Positions 47,275 through 59,514 of a stretch of DNA of 64,000 nt are shown one piece after another. Numbering within the stretch: position 1 is the stretch's first letter; every line of letters starts with the position of its first letter. The stretch is from contig NC_134465.1 in the NCBI RefSeq assembly GCF_047948215.1, positions 11,074,522-11,138,521 of the forward strand. Direction: 5' to 3'. Below the pieces are notes generated by a model. It did not search any database. It was not told where the DNA came from and was given only the letters and a program-made list of their open reading frames with translations. Source of the DNA: Lycorma delicatula. Its lineage: Eukaryota > Arthropoda > Insecta > Hemiptera > Fulgoridae. A program made the translations under genes and the position numbers.

Positions 47275-47725
47275 CTGCTTGTGAGTTCGTGCCATCAGTC
47301 ATTTGATCAATAAGGAGTACTACCTGGAAGTTCTACGCTGTTTGTGTGAAGCAATTCGAAGAAAACATTCGTTGTGAAACAATTCATTGACAGTTGCACT
47401 ACGATATTGCATCTGTTCACAGTTCACTACTTGTTCGTGAAGTTTTGACCTAAAACAACACAGTTATGATGCCTCGACCTTTGTATTTGATGGACATGGC
47501 CCCATGTCACTTCTATCTATTCCCTAAGCTGAAAAAAATCATAAAGGATGACATTTTATCAACATTGAAGAGATAAAAGACAGAATCCCTAAAAAGAAGC
47601 TAAACACCATAGCGAAAACTGCATTCCAGAGGTGTTTAGAAGATTGAGAAAAGCGCTGGCACAAATGTATTATATCTGAAGAGGAGTACTTTGAAGGTGA
47701 TAAAATAAATATTGATGAATAAATA
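47275..47725 (+). pseudogene. mariner-like transposase C-terminal remnant
   Basis: The plus strand gives, with stops, EFVPSVI-SIRSTTW (shifted NKEYYLEVLRCLCEAIRRKH), then HYDIASVHSSLLVREVLT, then MAPCHFYLFPKLKKIIKDDI. It ends AFQRCLEDxEKRWHKCIISE and EEYFEGDKINID. It resembles mariners with the tail FPKLKK...FQ-C-EDWKKRWHKCI...GDYFEGD. The second catalytic Asp (HHDNAPAH block) is replaced by DIASVHS and the third (SPDLAPCD) is damaged, so the protein is dead. No inverted repeats were recognised. Confidence 0.65.
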
Positions 47726-48151
47726 AAGATTATTTGAGAAAAATTAAAATTCCACTTACTGTTTGGTCAAACCTTGTTTGTTACGTGCATGCATGTTCAT
47801 ATGTTCACTCATGTGTATGATTATTACAGATGCATTATTACAAATGCATATTGGAATAAAATATAACCTTCCAATTGTGTGATGTCCTTAGACCATTTTC
47901 AGTCTTGCTTCTAAATATTACAATAGAAAAAAAAAAATGAAATATATAAATAAATTAATTAAATCGGGAAAAGGTGAAGGAAAATTAGATTCCTTAATTA
48001 CATTAATAATGCTTTTTGTTTTAAATTATAATAGTTTGGACTCTCCAAAGAACCATCTCAATTATTTTATTTTTCATCTATTTTGTAAATTGATATTTAT
48101 AATAAATAAAATAGCAAACAGTCACGTTTAAAGTGTTAAAATGTACATTAT

Positions 48152-48153
48152 GC

Positions 48154-48192
<39 letters not shown>

Positions 48193-48225
48193 AAAAACAC
48201 ACACACACACACACACACACAATGC
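48152..48225. repeat. (GT)n-A8-(AC)n perfect hairpin
   Basis: The sequence gcatt plus 33 bp of GT repeat, an A run, 23 bp of AC repeat and then aatgc form a stem limited by the shorter arm (about 28 bp). The flanking gcatt/aatgc also pair, so the symmetry extends beyond the microsatellite. Confidence 0.9.
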
Positions 48226-48229
48226 TTAA

Positions 48230-49640
48230 TTTGCCATAAAAATTACAGTGAGCATTTTAAAACTGTTTATAATATGCAGATTTCACTGGGAGTTAAAAAA
48301 AACAATTCCTGTTCGCTTTTGAGTTAGTTTATCTCACCTTTTAACATTGTTGAAGATAATTTTTTTTACATCTAGTTATTTGAGTTGTGCTGGTGAGAAA
48401 AGTTTTATGTAGCATTATTTGTGTTGTTTTAAAACACATTGTTCCCATTGTCTTGTGTTGAGCATGAGTAGATGCGGTTCTAATGTCATATTTTTCATTA
48501 TCATATTTTGTAATGGTGTTTTTCAGAGCTAATATGTATTCCTTTAAGTATTGAATGGAATATTAAAAATAATACTGTCTAACAAGTTAAAATTATTACT
48601 GATTATTTTTAGATCATACTTATACCAAAATTCTTAATAATTTTAAATATATTAATGTTATTCTATTCTTTTTTATTGTAACTTGTGAAAACTTTTGAAT
48701 TGAAACTCCAGATTCCATTGAAAATTTTATTTGACACTTTATGATAAATGAGATTATTCTAATTTTAACTATTCTATTGAATGCATTTTGTTAATTGGTA
48801 AAAGAAGTAGTATAAACTTAAATCCTACTGTTGGAGACAGAATTTTTAGGCACATAAATTAATGCTGATGAAGATAATATTGGTACATTCAGTTTGAATT
48901 TATTTGATTATCTAATGGATAATTTTTTTTCAAAACGTATTAATTTATGCATTTTAATCTTTAAATTCACATGCACAATATCAGTATCTTATTTGCTAGC
49001 GATGTAACAGCTATTTTATTATATTCTATGAATAAAAAATTAGAAATATCAAAAACTTATTATTGGAAAGGTTTTAAAAAATAAAATGAAAAAAATTTCA
49101 CTTAATGCATCATTTAACCATGAGTTTTAAAAGTAAGATTCTATAATTTTAGATTAATCAAGATAAATTACTCGACAGATAGTTGATTGAATTTTGCAGT
49201 GTGTAACATTTGTGTATCAATAGACATCATAACTAAAGTTAATTTAAAATATATGGTCATTCACTATGTTAACCAGTTTGGTGAAAATGTTTTCTTAAAT
49301 ATTCATTGGTTTTCTTTAATGCATATCTACAAAACATGCATGTGTGCTTGATAGTATCCCAAACAGTATAGCTTTCCTCTGGGCTCTTGTTCCAAGCATT
49401 AACTGAAAACTTCTTGTTAATTCAATATTACTTAAGTAGAAAATTATATTTACATTTCTGCAGAGAATTTCCTCCCCTTTTGATTCGCAGTAAAAAAAAA
49501 ATGTTAGGTTAATTATAAAAAGTAAGGTGTTTAATCTGGTAAACCTGTTTTAGACATTTAATCTTACAAATATATAAGTATTTTAGAACATTAGAAAATA
49601 TCAAATATAGCTTTTAACTGATACAACTGTATCAGGAATT
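48230..49640. other. no recognisable gene
   Basis: AT-rich; no motifs or repeats recognised. Confidence 0.4.
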
Positions 49641-50009
49641 ATACTTTTTTTGTCTTCAGTCATTTGACTGGTTTGATGCAGCTCTCCAAGATTCCCTATC
49701 TAGTGCTAGTCGTTTCATTTCAGTATACCCTCTACATCCTACATCCCTAACAATTTGTTTTACATATTCCAAACGTGGCCTGCCTACACAATTTTTTCCT
49801 TCTACCTGTCCTTCCAATATTAAAGCAACTATTTCAGGATGCCTTAGTATGTGGCCTATAAGTCTGTCTCTTCTTTTAACTATTCTTTTCCAAATGCTTC
49901 TTTCTTCATCTATTTGCCGCAATACCTCTTCATTTGTCACTTTATCCACCCATCTGATTTTTAACATTCTCCTATAGCACCGCATTTCAAAAGCTTCTAA
50001 TCTTTTCTT

Positions 50010-51272
50010 CTAAGATACTCCGATTGTCCAAGTTTCACTTCCATATAAAGGTACACTCCAAACATACACTTTCAAAAATCTTTTCCTGACATTTAAATTA
50101 ATTTTTGATGTAAACAAATTATATTTCTTACTGAAGGCTCGTTTCGCTTGTGCTATTCGGCATTTTATATCGCTCCTGCTTCGTCCATCTTTAGTAATTC
50201 TACCTACCAAATAACAAAATTCTTCTACCTCCATAATCTTTTCTCCTCCTATTTTCACATTCAGCAGTCCATCTTTGTTATTTCTACTACATTTCATTAC
50301 TTTTGTTTTGTTCTTGTTTATTTTCATGCGATAGATCTTGCGTAGGACTTCATCTAAGCCGTTCATTGTTTCTTCTAAATCCTTTTTACTCTCGGCTAGA
50401 ATTACTATATCATCAGCAAATCATAGCGTCTTTATCTTTTCACCTTGTACTGTTACTCCGAATCTAAAGTGTTCTTTAACATCATTAACTGCTAGTTCCA
50501 TGTAAAGATTAAAAAGTAACGGAGATAGGGAACATCCTTGTCGGACTCCCTTTCTTATTAGAGCTTCTTTCTTATGTTCTTCAATTGTTATTGTTGCTGT
50601 TTGGTTCCTGTACATGTTAGCAATTGTTCTTCTATCTCTGTATTTGAACCCTAATTTTTTTAAAATGCTGAACATTTTATTCCAGTCTACGTTATCGAAA
50701 GCCTTTTCTAGGTCTATAAACGCCAAGTATGTTGGTTTGTTTTTCTTTAATCTTCCTTCTACTATTAATCTGAGGCCTAAAATTGCTTCCCTTGTCCCTA
50801 TACTTTTCCTGAAACCAAATTGGTCTTCTCCTAACACTTCTTCCACTCTCCTCTCAATTCTTCTGTATAAAATTCTAGTTAAGATTTTTGATGCATGACT
50901 AGTTAAACTAATTGTTCTGTATTCTTCACATTTATCTGCCCCTGCTTTCTTTGGTATCATAACTATAACACTTTTTTTGAAGTCTGATGGAAATTCCCCA
51001 TTTTCATAAATATTACACACCAGTTTGTATAATCTATCAATCGCTTCCTCACCTGCACTGCGCAGTAATTCTACAGGTATTCCGTCTATTCCAGTAGCCT
51101 TTCTGCCATTTAAATCTTTTAATGCTCTCTTAAATTCAGATCTCAGTATTGTTTCTCCTATTTCATCCTCCTCAACTTCTTCACTCCTCCTATATAAGAA
51201 ATAGCATTTCTTAATTGCCGATAGTTCTTTTACTTTCTTCATCACTAGCATTCTTATATTTTCTACGTTCAT
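50010..51272 (-). pseudogene. RTE reverse transcriptase frames, interrupted
   Basis: The RT domain shows KRALKDLNGRKATGIDGIP, MIPKKAGADKCEEYRTISLT, GEDQFGFRKSIGTREAI, motif A FIDLEKAFDNVDW and motif B RKGVRQGCSLSPLLFNLYME. A TGA directly before the catalytic FADDIVILAE splits it, and the linker KINKNKTKVMKCSRNNKDG leads to WTIGVS and a second stop. The catalytic Asp residues (motif A and FADD) are preserved. The start is displaced by the deletion downstream of the endonuclease. Confidence 0.85.
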
Positions 51273-52497
51273 CCATCAGCTGCAATATATCGTCTGAAAC
51301 CCAAGGTTTTCTACCGGTTCTCTTTATTCCGCCTAAGTTTGCTTCTGCTGATTTAAGAATTTCCTTTTTAACATTCTCCCATTCTTCTTCTACATTTTCT
51401 ACCTTATCTTTTTTACTCAGACCTCTTGCGATGTTCTCCTCAAAAATCTTCTTTACCTCCTCTTCCTCAAGCTTCTCTAAATTCCACCGATTCATCTGAC
51501 ACCTTTTCTTCAGGTTTTTAAACCCCAATCTACATTTCATTATCACCAAATTATAGTCGCTATCAATGTCTGCTCCAGGGTAAGTTTTGCAGTCAACGAG
51601 TTGATTTCTAAATCTTTGCTTAACCATGATATAATCTATCTGATACCTTCCAGTATCGCCTGGCTTTTTCCAAGTGTATATTCTTCTATTATGATTTTTA
51701 AATTGGGTGTTGGCAATTACTAAATTATACTTCGTGCAAAATTCTATAAGTCGGTCCCCTCTTTCATTCCTTTTGCCCAGCCCGTGTTCACCCACTATAT
51801 TTCCTTCCTTGCCTTTTCCAATGCTTGCATTCCAATCTCCAACTATTATTAAATTTTCATCTCCTTTTACGTGTTTAATTGCTTCATCAATCTCTTCGTA
51901 TACACACTCTACCTCATCATCATCATGGGCGCTTGTAGGCATATAGACGTTAACAATCGTTGTCGGTTTAGGTTTTGATTTTATCCTTATTACAATGATT
52001 CTATCGCTATGCGTTTTGAAATACTCCACTCTCCTCCCTATCTTCTTGTTCATCACGAAACCTACTCCTGCCTGCCCATTATTTGATGCTGAGTTAATTA
52101 CTCTAAAATCACCTGACCAAAAGTCGCCTTCCTCTTCCCACCGAACCTCACTAATTCCTACTATATCCACATTTGTCCTACCCATTTCCCTTTTTAAATT
52201 TTCTAGCCTACCAACCTTTTTCAAGCTTCTAACATTCCACGCTCCGACTCGTAGAATGTTATTTTTTAATTTTCTGGTGACCCCTTCCTTAGTAGTCCCC
52301 ACCCGGAGATCCGAACGGGGGACTATTTTACCTCCGGAATATTTTACCAAGGAAGGCGCCTCCATTATTGCTTTTGAAAATGCAGAGCCACATTTTCTTG
52401 GAAAAAAAAACAGCTGTAGTTTTCCATTGCTTTCAGCTGCGCAGTACTCAGAGGACTGAGTGATGTTGATACGGCCGTTTAAGTCGTCCTGACTCAT
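51211..52497 (-). pseudogene. RTE endonuclease-domain frame, 428 codons
   Basis: Endonuclease motifs appear in order: LRVGAWNVRSL, DIVGISEVRWEEEGDF (catalytic Glu), TIVNVYMPTSAHDDDE, LIIVGDWNASIG (catalytic Asp and Asn), RRIYTWKKPGDTGRYQIDYI, and DSDYNLVIM. The last block normally reads SDH; here Tyr replaces the catalytic His. About 75 residues precede the domain (MSQDDLNGRI start). The frame stops at SKRTIGN although the element's coding sequence continues in another phase. The plus-strand frames at 51215, 51707 and 51995 are antisense by-products. Confidence 0.8.
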
Positions 52498-52654
52498 GCC
52501 CCTAACAACTACTGAAAGAGCTGCTGCCCTCTTTCAGGAATCATTCCTTAGTCTGGCTCTCAACAGATACCTCTCCGATATGGTTGCACCTTCGGTCCAG
52601 CTACTCTGTATCCCTGAGCACTCAAGCCCCCTCACCAACGGCAAGGTCTCATGA

Positions 52655-54690
52655 TTCATAGAGGAGGTATTATTACTTATCAGTAACTTATTTTTAAATC
52701 TGATTAAAAGTGAAACATTTCTGAAATAATGTTCTACTACACGTGCCAATAAAGTATAAATATACATATTTATACGTAATATTAAATATGTCCAGGGTGT
52801 TACATTTAATAATTTAACTTAACTACTTTTATAATAAGTACTTTTCATATCTGTTGATCTATCATCATTATTTAAATATCACCTCATGCAATATGTTACC
52901 TTTGTCATGAGTTAAAACTATGTAGTTGTCAAGATAAACTGAATTAAAATTAGTTACAACTAATTCAGCCATCATAACAGGTGTGCTAATATAAAGATTC
53001 ATAATTTTAAAAATTTACATGTACATTTATAAGAGTATTTACATTTATATTTGAAAATGTTACATTTTTCTAAATATTCAACTTTACTATTATTATTATT
53101 ATTTATTTATAATTTATTAAATTATTTTTTTATTATAAATTATTTTTTTGTATTTATTATTGGATTTTTATATGCAATGAGGTGATCAGCCTCATATATA
53201 TATTTATATATATATATATGCTTTCAAATGTTGAAAAGCTCTGTTTAAAGGATTTCTGATGAGTATTTTATAATATACATAACAATTAATTTATAAAGTT
53301 TATCTTATTATCTTCTGATTTAAATTTATTAAATTTATCTTGTGATAGAATTTTAGTAAAATATTTTACTGATCTAAAAGATAAAAGGATACTATGATTT
53401 TCATAGTTGTAGACATTAACTATTTTATTTGTATTTTTATTAATGTAATTATATACAGTATATATTACAGGTTTATATTTCTTGTTTTTTTTTCAGATTA
53501 AATTAATGAACTATTTTTTTCTATTCTTTTTAATGTATTTTTTATTAATGTTCTCAATAAAAATATACTTATAACCATTTTGATTTGCTACAAATTTGAT
53601 TTATTTTATTTCTTTATCTACTTCTATTTTGTTATTGTGTATTTGTGTATTATTCATAATATGTATTTATTTTCTGTAATCAAGGGAAATTTGTGTGATC
53701 AGTTGTATTTTAGTAAGGTGCTTCTAAAAAAAATAGTATGGGTTGATCATCCCAAGAGAATTTGTCGTCTAATAAAACACTAAGAAATTTTGATTTGTAA
53801 GCAATCAAAATACTATTGTTATCATTAATGGGAATACTATCCATGCGATTAGCAATGTTACGTTTACCTGAAAAGGATAGTGCAACGATTTTACCCATAT
53901 TTTATGTTAGATGTCATGCTTCATCCTGTGAATAATTTTTTGAATGCTAAAGTAGAATTTTGAAGACCTTTTACATAATTAACACCAGATATAGATACAA
54001 TAATGTCATCTGCCCACAGAGTAACAATGAATGATTCAATATTTTGAGACAAATCATTAATAGACAATAAGGTAAGCAAGGAATCAAGGACATTTAAAAT
54101 AATTAAGCAGTTTTCTGATACAACAATACTAGGTTTTTCACAGTAAAAAAGTGAAACTAAATTGAAAAAAAAATAATGAAATTGCAAAAAAATTGAAAAT
54201 GGTATGTTTGTTATATGCACTTTTTAAAAATGATTTTTAAAAGCTGGGAATGACTGTATCAGTAGACTATATTTTTGACCACCCAAAACATGTTAAAATT
54301 TGCGAACAAATTATACTTTTCAAGAAATGTTAAAAGTCTACTTTTCAGAATAATTATTTGAATATTTTAGAAAATACAGGCAGTAACAAAATTGGCTAAT
54401 AATTTTGTGCCAGACATTAAATTAATTAAGTGCTGATTCTTATTAAGAGGGTACAACAGAAGTCTTAAGGCAGTTGGAAACACTCCATGGTTGAAACAGT
54501 CATTCATTTAATTTTTAAGAGAGACATAGTAGCATTAAATAACTTCTTTTATACAGGCAGGAATTTCACCAATACCCACTGAGTGTTACTCTTTGTATTT
54601 AAAACACAAATTTAAAATTCCTTGTTGCCAATCGAAAATAAAAATAGTGATTCATCAACAACATTGTTTAAGGTTAATGGTGTTATTTGA
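52655..54690. other. no recognisable gene
   Basis: AT-rich with a TA-rich patch near 53196-53219. The minus strand of 53850-54220 gives LWADDIIVSISGVNYVKGLQ, which resembles an LADD-type RT motif of a Jockey-like LINE (a weak relic); the frames around it are short. Confidence 0.35.
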
Positions 54691-54692
54691 AG

Positions 54693-54888
54693 ATTGTCTT
54701 GTACAGTCTCAGGTCAACCATTTTTGAGATGTGTGGTTAAATGAAACCCAACCACTAAAGTACATCAGTATCCAGGATCTAGTATTCAAATCTGTATCAA
54801 CCGTTACTAGGATTTGAACCTTAGAACTCTCAACTTCGAAATCAGCTGATTTGCGAAGATGTGTTCACCACTAGACCAACCCAGTGGA
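54693..54888 (-). repeat. tRNA-derived SINE, family A copy 4
   Basis: The reverse complement starts tccactgggttggtctagtg and has box B-like gttcaaatcctagta. Its body agrees with the family up to tgtacaagac; the 3' part is missing. Confidence 0.75.
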
Positions 54889-55394
54889 TATACAACAATG
54901 TTCTACACTGTTTCTTCTTACACTTACACTCAGAGGTGTGGTGATACCTTATGAAACGCAACCATAACCCAAAGTGGAAACTATCGTGCTGATGGATGCA
55001 TAGCTCTATGTAGTGAGACCCGAACGATGTCCTCTGGGCTCCTGGGTGAATCCAGTTGTTTTTAGCCCTAGCCTCTGTACATGTGGGTTCAGAAGAGGTG
55101 GTCTTGTATTTCCCCCAGTACTTGTGAGACCAAAATTAGTAATTCCCTAGAAACCCATATGATGGTTGGTGGCCCATCTGAAAAAAACCACCACCCAAAG
55201 TCATGTGAAAAGACCTCACTCAGCATTGTCTGATGAGGATAAAAACTCTATTGATGAGAACTGGTGATTCATCCCATCCACAATATAAGAATGTAAGATT
55301 TGTTGTTAAGTGATTACAGGCTCAAGTGGTTTACCTAAAAATATCAAGAAATTAAGGGTAAAGATACTGCTTGAGATGTTTAGTGACGAACAGA

Positions 55395-55930
55395 GTTGAT
55401 CACTCTTGCATCACACCAACATAGGTGGTATCAATGTAAAAGCAGTATGCCGCAAATCCTTGAATACCAGAGCTGAGAAGTAAACTTTTGCCGGGACCTT
55501 ATGGAGATTGATATTGGTAAGATTACTAATAACCTTCATCCCCAAGGTGTTGTAGAGGTGAGATGAATTATGAAACGTCAGAGTGGAATGGAGGAACCTA
55601 CTTCCTGTCATACTAACATTTAACTTTCCCATACCATTGGAGAAAATAAAAGTACGTTACTTGTCTATTTGAGTGCGACCATTCATTTCTAACCCTAGGC
55701 AATGTTTCCATTGTCAAAGGTATGGCCACACTACAACTTCTTGCTTGAACACTGGAATATGTGCTCGATGTGGAAAAGAAGGCCACAATGACTCTGAATG
55801 CCAGGAGGAAGAAAAATGTGTTAACTGTGGGGATGCACATTCAGCTCGCTCATGAGATTGCCCCACTTTTAAAGAAGAGAAGGCAATTCTCAAAATTTGT
55901 ACCAAAATCATACTGTCCTGAGTTTTGAGA
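55395..55930 (+). pseudogene. LINE ORF1 relic with CCHC zinc knuckles
   Basis: The 5' part reads (with stops) NVKAVCRKSLNTRAEK, then RVEWRNLLPVILTFN, then PIPLEKIKVRYLSI, as in Jockey-type ORF1 proteins ahead of the knuckles. The frame 55673-55855 then gives VRPFISNPRQCFHCQRYGHT and two clean CX2CX4HX4C knuckles (CFHCQRYGHTTTSC and CARCGKEGHNDSEC). A third, CVNCGDAHSARS, is cut by a TGA. Such proteins bind the LINE RNA. The antisense frames here are not real. Confidence 0.8.
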
Positions 55931-56039
55931 TATAAGTTGCAGGTTGACGTATCCCGTTAGTGATTGGAGATTCGCAAAGGTATGCCTTGAATAATTCTTA
56001 TGACACTTCCTACTGGAAATGATAGGCTCAGTATGTTAT

Positions 56040-56880
56040 CAAACCTCCCAGATAGTGTACTACGACATCTTTTCCAGATTACGACCAGAGTGTACTACGA
56101 CCAGGTATTTCCAGACTCTTGGTCATTACGATGATCCTGTACTGAAATCTGTAAAGATAAATCATACCCCAAAAGTTATCGTCCAATCTCATTGACCAGT
56201 ACCCTGTGCAAGGTGGTGGAACGAATGGTAAACTGTTGACTAGCATGGTATCTTGAGAGAAAACTCCTAATTGCCCCTGAACAATTTGGTTTCCATCAAG
56301 GTAGATTGGCTATCGATCATGCAGTTGTTCTGGAAGCTGCTATTCAAAATACCTTTTTAATTTGCCAACGCCTGATCATTGCATTTTTCGATTTGCAAAA
56401 TATGACCTGGCATGGGGGAATGGAGGAGAGGAATACTAAATACACTTCATTATCATGAATTTAATCTCTTCCTATTTATCAGAGGTTTCTAAGTAGTCGG
56501 TCCTTCCGAGTTAGAATTGGAATGATGATTTCTGAAAGTTTCACACTAGAAAACAGTGTACCTCAGGGAACTGTTACTTTGTTTGCCATAGCCATAAATA
56601 GTATAACAAACTGTCTGAGAAAATCTGTTATATGTTCTTTATTTGTAGATGATTTTTCTATTTATGTAGCATGTAGAACGTTAGCTACAGGTGAGAAACT
56701 GCTTCAAAGTACAATAACTTGCTTAGAATCGTGGTTTAAATCTACTGGATTCACGTTTTCCCTGGAAAAAATTAAATGCATTTGCTTTTCCCTGTTGAGG
56801 GAACATGTTGGTCCTCAACTGTATTTACATAGTGCACTAGTTGAGGCATGCACGCAGCTTAGATTTATAGGCATGTGATT
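56040..56880 (+). pseudogene. Jockey-like reverse transcriptase relic
   Basis: With one or two shifts the strand reads PKSYRPISLTSTLCKVVERM, PEQFGFHQGRLAIDHAVVLE, FFDLQNMTWHG (motif A damaged; the usual AYD is lost), LENSVPQGTVTLFAIAINSI (motif B) and LFVDDFSIYVACR (catalytic DD). The frame 56522-56878 covers motifs B to D and ends QLRFIGM, where the family has FLGL. It is non-functional because of the motif A damage and the stops. Confidence 0.8.
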
Positions 56881-56999
56881 AGACTAATAACTAATTTGGG
56901 TTATTATTTGTTACCCAAATTGAGTTGAAGGAGCTGAAGGTAAAATGTATAAAAATATTAGACATAATAAGAATTCTATCTAATACCCACTGGGTAGCC

Positions 57000-57700
57000 G
57001 ATTATATACGCATGTTGGGCTTATACTGAGCCCTCGTTCGTTCCTGCTTAGATTTTGCATAGCTTATTCATTGGTACGGACCACCGCTCTAAAGTACTCA
57101 ATGCAGTCCATCATTCATTGATCCATCTTGCCATGGATGCGTTTCGCTTAAGCCTGTTGGTAAGTCTGCTGATGTGCAGTTGTGAGCCATCTCTTTGGAA
57201 TAGGCAGAAGCTAATGATATGCTCCTAAGTGGCTCGGATTAAAGCGCAACCAACTCATACAACCTTTGATGCGGTATTCTCCAACCAGTATGTTAATCGA
57301 TACCAGGAACAGCCAAGATCTACTCCTCCACCAGGCATCACAGCTCAGCACCATTTCTCAGCTTTAAATACACAATTACCTCCAGTCCTTATTGCTGCTG
57401 CATGTTATTACTCCCTTGGCAGTCTTCTCTCATTAAAAACACAAATCCGGTTTTTTTTGTGAAACAGATTTTATAATGTAATAAATCACGTGAATCCTGA
57501 TGCTGCAGTTTATATGGTTAGCTTCAAAAACGTTAATTCTGTTGGTTGTGCTTTTTTGGTTAGAAACAGATAATACACGTTTGGTTTCCCCAGCTTCACT
57601 GGTATTTTCATTGCGGATCTGTTTGCTATTGATAAGGCCTTAAGTATAATTAGCCCAACATTTTAACATGTACGTGTTTGGTTGGATTCCATGATTGCCT
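57000..57700 (+). pseudogene. LINE C-terminal/RNase H-like relic
   Basis: Downstream of the RT relic are fragments matching the usual C-terminal region: ILHSLFIGTDHRSKVLNAVH, LAMDAFRL and PLWNRQKL. An ETDNTRLVSPASLVFS and ICLLLIRPLSII region near 57560-57650 fits the TAELxAIxxAL block of RNase H. The evidence is weaker than for the RT. The frame 57229-57462 is partly coincident with this relic. Confidence 0.45.
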
Positions 57701-57739
57701 TACAGGTGATGTGATTACTTTAGAACCATAAATATAAAC

Positions 57740-58021
57740 CCACCGGGTTGGTCTAGTGGTTAACGCGTCTTCCCAAATCAGCTGATTTTGAAGTCGAGAG
57801 TTACAGCATTCAAGTCCTAGTAAAGCCAGTTATTTTTACACGGATTTGAATACTAGATCGTGGATACCGGTGTTCTTTGGTAGTTGGGTTTCAATTAAAC
57901 ACACATCTCAGGAATGCTCGGACTGAGAATGTACAAGACTACAATTCATTTACACTCATACATCCTCTGAAGAATTATCTAAATGGTAGTTACTGGAGGC
58001 TAAACAGGAAAAAAGGAAGAA
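57740..58021 (+). repeat. tRNA-derived SINE, family A copy 5, with 18-bp TSD
   Basis: The head is ccaccgggttggtctagtgg with box B-like cattcaagtcctagtaa. The body ends ggaggctaaacagg and an A/G-rich tail. The 18-mer agaaccataaatataaac flanks it exactly at 57722-57739 and 58022-58039. The perfect target duplication marks this as one of the younger insertions in the window. Confidence 0.95.
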
Positions 58022-58089
58022 AGAACCATAAATATAAACACACTTTTGATAGTCGGTAAATTAAAACAGCTTACAGGTACCTTAAATAA

Positions 58090-59475
58090 GAGACTATAAC
58101 GATTTTAGCATTACAAGAAATTAGATTTATAGATGAAAACACCTTTGAATCAGACATTTACAGAATTTTTAAATGAAAAGTTGGTAACAGAGTTATGAAA
58201 AACTGCCCTATTTTGGGAACAGTTTTTGTTATAAGAATATTTTAAACTCCGTAACTAATTTTCACTCACCATCTGAAAGGTTGTCTTTTTTAGTTTAAAA
58301 TGTGCAAATAAATATTATACCTTAATTAACTGTCATGCACCAATTAACATTTATAAAAAAGATTTTCCACAAAAGGTGGAAAATTTTTGGGAGCAATTAG
58401 AGAGGAAATTTCAAAAATCCCTTCCAAAAATGTTAAAATCTTATTGGGGGATTTTAATGCCCAAGCAGGTAAAGAAAAGGTTTATAAAAAGGTAGTTGGA
58501 AATAATCCTGCTCATAATTGAATGAATAAAAATTGGGAAAGACTAATTAATTTATGAAAAACCTTCAGTTTAAAACTAATGTTTACTTATTTTTAAAAAT
58601 TCCCAGTAAACAACAGAGGTGGAAGTCCCCTAATCGACTCTTAGGTGAATATTAAATAGACTATATAGCAATGTCAAGTGCAAACGTGAAAGAAATCTTA
58701 AATGTAAAGGTTAGAAAAAGTTGTAATATAGAAACGAATCATTATCTACCCAAAATTAATGTAAAACTTCTTCCTCAAAATACTAAGAAAGTGTTTAAAA
58801 ACAGAATTCTTAAAATTTACACAGAAAAATTAAAATCAAACAAAGAAATGTTTCAAAATAAACTATTCAGTTTAAAGTTAGAAAATTGGGAGACTTTCAA
58901 AGAAAACATTCTGAAAATTAATGGTTTAATTCAAAGTTAATTTATTTAAAGTTAATTTCAGTTTAATTTAATTAACTGGTAAATAAGTAGCATCCCTAAA
59001 AAGAAATACTAAACACTGGTGATGAAGTAAAGAGTGTGATAAAGCATTATACAGAAGATTAATTGCATGGAAAATAGTGATTTCCATAAAAAAGGAAGTT
59101 TATTACGATACGTTTAAGAATCAAAGAAAAGAAATATCTAAAATTTTAAGGAATGCTAAAAGATCATGAGTGAAGGGTAAGCTAAATGAAGTAGAAGAGA
59201 ATTCTATAAAGAGCAATACAAGTAATTTTAATAGAACTTTTAAAAATAACCTAAAGAATTATCAACCTCCAAGTGTATGATTCAAAAGAACAGATGGATC
59301 CCTAGCAATGAACACCAGTAAAAATTGTGACATCTTGACCAATTATTTGAAAATCTACAGAATTATGAAGAATCAAAAGAAAAATTTACAAAAATTGAGG
59401 CCATCAAAATATTCTCTGATTCAAATCCATCAGATTGAAAAGAATTAAGTAGAGATAAATAAATGAAATAGAGAT
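58090..59475 (+). pseudogene. older LINE, 5' part (endonuclease), interrupted
   Basis: Across stops and shifts this gives NCHAPINIYKKDFPQKVENF, VKILLGDFNAQAGKEK (catalytic Asp and Asn kept), then IDYIAMSSANVKEILNVKVR, where IDYI matches the usual QIDYI. Next comes IETNHYLPKINVKLLPQ (SDH expected; Asn in place of Asp). A linker ends FTKIEAIKIFSDSNPSD. The frame 58671-58940 is part of this. The coding sequence resumes at 62263 after the RTE insertion. It is an old, dead element. Confidence 0.7.
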
Positions 59476-59514
59476 AATTAAAAGGTTGGTAGGCTAGAAA
59501 ATTTAAAAAGGGAA

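Larger units (their letters stand above)
49645..52650 (-). mobile_element. RTE-type LINE, longest copy
   Basis: Non-LTR retrotransposon with an AP-like endonuclease followed by reverse transcriptase. From 52650 downwards there is a GC-richer 5' region (ttgccgttggtgagggggct) and then the endonuclease frame 52497-51211. RT frames follow in pieces (51272-50421, 50366-50010, 49985-49656). The 3' end is gaagacaaaaaaa. Lesions seen: a frame break at the end of the endonuclease part (shared with the copy at 59484), a ~270-bp deletion just after it, a stop immediately before the FADD motif and another before KKRLEAFE. It ends at the same 3' terminus as four other copies. It is inactive in this state. 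Confidence 0.9.
54900..57721 (+). mobile_element. Jockey-like LINE, decayed, endonuclease mostly deleted
   Basis: An ORF1 relic with zinc knuckles is followed by an RT relic and an RNase H-like relic, all in plus orientation. Between the ORF1 end (about 55930) and the RT start (about 56040) there is too little room for an endonuclease, so that domain has been deleted. Frames are broken throughout. The SINE at 57740 lies just past its recognisable 3' part. Confidence 0.75.

Noticed and set aside
51215..52459. Plus-strand serine/proline-rich open frames opposite the RTE endonuclease
   Set aside because: They are antisense shadows of a recognisable endonuclease frame; the same shadows appear opposite the copy at 59515-60489.
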